Part shown: one piece after another, positions 61,598 through 64,000 of the stretch
Layout: each line of letters starts with the position of its first letter
How positions within the stretch are numbered: position 1 is the stretch's first letter
The notes under the pieces: model-generated
Seen by the model: only the letters and a program-made list of their open reading frames with translations
What the model was told of the DNA's origin: nothing
Database searches by the model: none
Source of the DNA: Melioribacter sp051488665
GTDB taxonomy: Bacteria; Bacteroidota; Ignavibacteria; Ignavibacteriales; Melioribacteraceae
Direction of reading: 5' to 3'
Assembly (NCBI RefSeq): GCF_051488665.1
Contig: NZ_JBPSEG010000008.1
Coordinates: forward strand, 1-64,000
Length of the DNA stretch: 64,000 nucleotides
Position numbers and translations under genes: made by a program

Positions 61598-62245
61598 ATG
61601 CAGACCAGAGTTAAAATATGCTGCATCAATTCGATTGACGAAGCAAGAATGGCAATAGAATTCGGAGCTTCGGCAATCGGATTGGTGGGCTATATGCCGA
61701 GCGGTCCGGGCGTTATTTCCGACGGCTTAATACGTGAAATAGCGTCAAAAATTCCTCCGCCTGTATCAACCTTTTTGCTTACAAGCGAAACATCCGCCGA
61801 TAAAATTATTGAGCATCATTCCAGAACGCACACTGCCGCAATCCAAATTGTCGACGAAGTTGAAACAGGCGTCTACGCTTCGATAAGGAAAGAACTTCCG
61901 TCAGTGAAAATCGTTCAGGCAGTGCATGTAACCGGAGAAGAATCAATCGATAGAGCCGTCAAGATATCGGAATATGTCGACCTTATTCTTCTCGACAGCG
62001 GCAATCCGGATCTTAAAATTAAGGAACTCGGAGGAACGGGAAGAACCCACAATTGGAAAATCAGCCGTAAAATAGTCGATCAATCGAAAACGCCCGTTTT
62101 CCTTGCGGGCGGTTTAAATCCGGATAATATTAAACGGGCTGTCGAAGAAGTGAATCCGTTTGGAGTCGACGTATGCAGCGGCGTAAGAACCGACGGAAAT
62201 CTCGATCCGTACAAGCTTGAGAAATTCTTCGCCGCCATATCTTAA
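61598..62245 (+). CDS. Phosphoribosylanthranilate isomerase-like protein (TrpF family)
   Basis: A 215-residue TIM barrel. The N-terminal catalytic Cys lies in VKICCINS (Cys8) and the catalytic Asp in YVDLILLDSGNPD (about 126-138). The phosphate-binding region is LGGTGRTHNW and PVFLAGGLNPDNI ... VDVCSGVRTDG. The QLHG motif usual after strand 3 is replaced by AAIQIVDEVETG, so this may be a TrpF relative with a changed substrate. No other trp genes are nearby. It is convergent with the aminotransferase with a 4-bp overlap. Confidence 0.78.
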   Translation: MQTRVKICCINSIDEARMAIEFGASAIGLVGYMPSGPGVISDGLIREIASKIPPPVSTFLLTSETSADKIIEHHSRTHTAAIQIVDEVETGVYASIRKELPSVKIVQAVHVTGEESIDRAVKISEYVDLILLDSGNPDLKIKELGGTGRTHNWKISRKIVDQSKTPVFLAGGLNPDNIKRAVEEVNPFGVDVCSGVRTDGNLDPYKLEKFFAAIS

Positions 62246-63384
62246 AAATTTCTTTCCGCCGCTTTTTTCAGAACGTCGATTGTTCTGTCGATTTCGTCTT
62301 TGGTATTGTAAAAGTGCGGCGAAAAACGGATTAAACCTTGTCTCAGCGAACAATGAATCTCATTCCTTTCAAGCTCTTCGAATATTTTTTCCGGATTGTC
62401 GACCTGTATTGTGACTATCCCCGCACGATTGCTTTCGGGAGTATTTTTTAGAACGGGCTCAAAACCCGAGTCGGACAATTGTTCGATAAAGTAGTTTGTA
62501 TTGTCAAGAATCCTTTTTTCGATGTTTTCTATTCCGTATTTAGTAAAGATGTCAAGCATGGCGTCGAAGAGAGCAACGCCGAGCGAATTCATCGTGCCGT
62601 TTTGAAACCGGTCTGCGTCTTTTTTCAGAGCAAGGTTGTAGTCCAGCAAGTTCCATGCGTCTTCAACTGAAGTCCACCCAACGAATCTCTGATCAATTTT
62701 TTCCTGCAGTTCTTCAGAAATATAAAAATATGCCAAACCTTCCATCGACATCAACCACTTTTGAGTTCCGCCGGTTAAAAAATCAGCGTTATATTTTACG
62801 ACGTCAGTATCAATAACGCCTACGCCCTGGATTGCATCGACGCAAAAAATTATTCCTTTATTCCTGCATAGTTTGCCGATCTCTTCGATGTTTGCCCGGT
62901 AACCGGTAAGGAACTGCACCGAGCTTATCGAAATTAATTTTGTTCTCGGAGTTATTGCTTTTTCAATATCCTCAAGGTCAACCATTCCGTTCCGGTTTTT
63001 TACGAACGTTATTTCCACTCCGTATTTTTTCAAATTCAAAAACGGATAGACATTCGACGGAAATTCCAGATCGTTAATAATTATTTGGTCGCCGGTTTTC
63101 CAGCTGAGTCCCTGCGCTAGTATGTTGAGACTGTTCGATACGTTATCCGTCCATGCAATTCTGGAACTTTTTGTATTGAGCAGACGCGCAAGTTTGGCTT
63201 TTGCCGAGGCGTTCCATCTCAGAAAAAATTTGAAATTCTCGATTTTGTCGCCGCTCCTCTGGCGAGCGTACAATTCAAGCCTTTCCAGCAAAGGTTTCGA
63301 CCATGGTCCCAGAGCCGCGTGATTGAAGTAGATTTGTCCTGTCTTTAAATGAGGAAAAAGATTCCTGATTTCGTTTATATCCAT
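62242..63384 (-). CDS. Class V aminotransferase (cysteine desulfurase/isopenicillin epimerase-like)
   Basis: A 380-residue PLP enzyme of fold type I. The PLP lysine is Lys209 in TGGTQKWLMSMEGLAYFYI, preceded by Asp192 in CVDAIQGVGVI. N-terminal features include IYFNHAALGPWSKPLLER and RIAWTDNVSNSLNILAQGL, and the C-terminal half includes LGVALFDAMLDIFTKYG. The sequence lacks the long Cys-containing active loop of the IscS group and has no HSCC. It is most like the isopenicillin N epimerase / SufS-like branch, with unknown substrate. Convergent with the TrpF-like gene by 4 bp, divergent from a small gene at 63456. Confidence 0.85.
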   Translation of the reverse strand: MDINEIRNLFPHLKTGQIYFNHAALGPWSKPLLERLELYARQRSGDKIENFKFFLRWNASAKAKLARLLNTKSSRIAWTDNVSNSLNILAQGLSWKTGDQIIINDLEFPSNVYPFLNLKKYGVEITFVKNRNGMVDLEDIEKAITPRTKLISISSVQFLTGYRANIEEIGKLCRNKGIIFCVDAIQGVGVIDTDVVKYNADFLTGGTQKWLMSMEGLAYFYISEELQEKIDQRFVGWTSVEDAWNLLDYNLALKKDADRFQNGTMNSLGVALFDAMLDIFTKYGIENIEKRILDNTNYFIEQLSDSGFEPVLKNTPESNRAGIVTIQVDNPEKIFEELERNEIHCSLRQGLIRFSPHFYNTKDEIDRTIDVLKKAAERNF

Positions 63385-63455
63385 AATTTTTGTTCCAGGC
63401 TATTAAAAAAAATTTTTTCGATCCGATAATAAATCAGAGATTCGGGAATAATAAA

Positions 63456-63614
63456 ATGAACAAGTTATTGGAATTAGCCGCTGCGTTTTACGGAGTTTTG
63501 ATACCGAAGAGATATAAGGAAAAGTTCTGCAAATTAGTGATCGAATATCTCGACGAACGCTACTCCGTCGAAACCGCAATCGGAATGGCGTTAAGAAAAC
63601 TGAAATTGAACTAA
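63456..63614 (+). CDS. Small protein of unknown function (52 aa)
   Basis: The ATG at 63456 gives 52 residues (MNKLLELAAAFYGVLIPKRYK ... RYSVETAIGMALRKLKLN). The upstream in-frame start would lack coding character. It has an amphipathic N-terminus and is basic overall. A terminator follows, which supports a transcript, but the function is not recognised. Confidence 0.5.
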   Translation: MNKLLELAAAFYGVLIPKRYKEKFCKLVIEYLDERYSVETAIGMALRKLKLN

Positions 63615-63646
63615 TAAAAAGGGCTAGTTGACCCATTGTTATTGGA

Positions 63647-63675
63647 AGCCCCGCAGTGCGGGGCTGGCTGTTTTT
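63647..63675 (+). terminator. Intrinsic terminator of the 52-aa gene
   Basis: AGCCCCGC (63647-63654) pairs with GCGGGGCT (63658-63665) around AGT, followed by GGCTGTTTTT. It also lies at the 3' end of the opposing oligoendopeptidase gene. Confidence 0.8.
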
Positions 63676-64000
63676 AATTTATATTCCTTTCGAGAATTTC
63701 TTCCATCATATCCATCACTCTATTCATCTTAGCCATTGTAAGATCGAATGCTTCCGACGAAAGCGGATCGATGCCCGCTTTTCTGATTAAATCGATCGGA
63801 TATTCGGAACTGCCGCCTTTCAATATATGATAGAATTTGTCTACCGCAGGCTGACCTTCTTTAACGATTTTTTCGGCAAAGGCTGTGGCAAAAATTAAAG
63901 AAGTCGAATATTGGTATACATAATATGTATAGTGCACAAAATGGGGAATGTATGCCCATTCGTATGCTACGTAAGGATCGACAATGCAAACTCCTTCGTC
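63674..64000 (-). CDS. pepF: Oligoendopeptidase F (M3 family), C-terminal part only
   Basis: The minus-strand frame runs from the window edge to a stop at 63674. It reads VAYEWAYIPHFVHYTYYVYQYSTSLIFATAFAEKIV ... AGIDPLSSEAFDLTMAKMNRVMDMMEEILERNIN (short parts quoted). The W-IPHF-Y-YYVYQYSTS segment is diagnostic of the PepF C-terminus, just after the HExxH zinc site, which is outside the window. The enzyme is a cytosolic zinc peptidase of short peptides. Only about 109 residues are visible; the start is beyond base 64000. Confidence 0.9.
   Translation of the reverse strand, partial: DEGVCIVDPYVAYEWAYIPHFVHYTYYVYQYSTSLIFATAFAEKIVKEGQPAVDKFYHILKGGSSEYPIDLIRKAGIDPLSSEAFDLTMAKMNRVMDMMEEILERNIN

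Overview
The window looks like a chromosomal segment of a Bacteroidota/Ignavibacteria-type bacterium, with a Melioribacter/Ignavibacterium-like organism as the best guess. The reasons are: several promoters of the TTG-N19-21-TAnnTTTG type used by Bacteroidota; A/T-rich intergenic regions; HmuY/TonB-receptor proteins; DUF6090, TIGR03545/TIGR03546 and YpdA families; and OxyR, KatG, monomeric isocitrate dehydrogenase and a type I-beta glutamine synthetase. Taxonomy is inferred from gene content only.

Layout. 1-9.0 kb: AmmeMemoRadiSam radical SAM enzyme (cut by the window edge), pyruvate kinase, a LonB-like protease, then an lgt-TolB-like-hypothetical-rRNA methyltransferase operon. 9.0-12.3 kb: divergent oxyR and katG. 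12.3-20 kb: accessory stretch with a badly frameshifted AlbA_2/HATPase pseudogene, an outer-membrane barrel, two DUF6090 paralogues, DUF2200, DinB-like and S12 beta-lactamase-like proteins. 20-32 kb: rsgA, an Lrp-glnA pair, the TIGR03546-TIGR03545-LytTR regulator operon, a large sensor kinase and monomeric icd. 32-34.3 kb: a lipoprotein and a complex array of tRNA-Thr-derived repeats around an intact tRNA-Thr(TGT). 34.3-44 kb: a SpoU methyltransferase, an outer-membrane receptor-like protein, HU, YpdA, SerA, two thioredoxin-fold proteins, a purple-acid-type phosphatase and a class II photolyase. 44-48.6 kb: a haem-uptake-like locus (atypical response regulator, TonB receptor, HmuY, a CbiX-like chelatase broken by one stop codon, and a receptor relic). 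48.7-54.6 kb: EVE protein, uvrA, pfkA, rnhC. 54.7-55.3 kb: five tandem tRNA-Ser 5' halves leading into an intact tRNA-Ser(TGA). 55.5-57.5 kb: an MjaI-type restriction-modification pair. 57.8-64 kb: a conserved uncharacterised 610-residue protein, phosphomannomutase, a TrpF-like protein, a class V aminotransferase and the end of an oligoendopeptidase.

The most unusual content is the pair of tRNA-derived tandem arrays. Two unrelated tRNA genes (Thr and Ser) are each preceded by tandem truncated copies of their own 5' half. These copies end in or just after the anticodon loop, and each carries a short TCCG...CGGA palindrome inserted in the D-loop. tRNA-Thr is also followed by tandem copies of its 3' end plus its terminator, each carrying a TCCCGCC/GGCGGGA palindrome. 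Arms are conserved and loops vary. This suggests one family of small palindromic elements, or a repeated process, acting on tRNA genes. Secondary points of interest are a DNA methyltransferase with an apparently dead SNase-like tail, a response regulator with Glu in place of the phospho-acceptor Asp next to a well-formed promoter and dyad, and a dyad upstream of uvrA.
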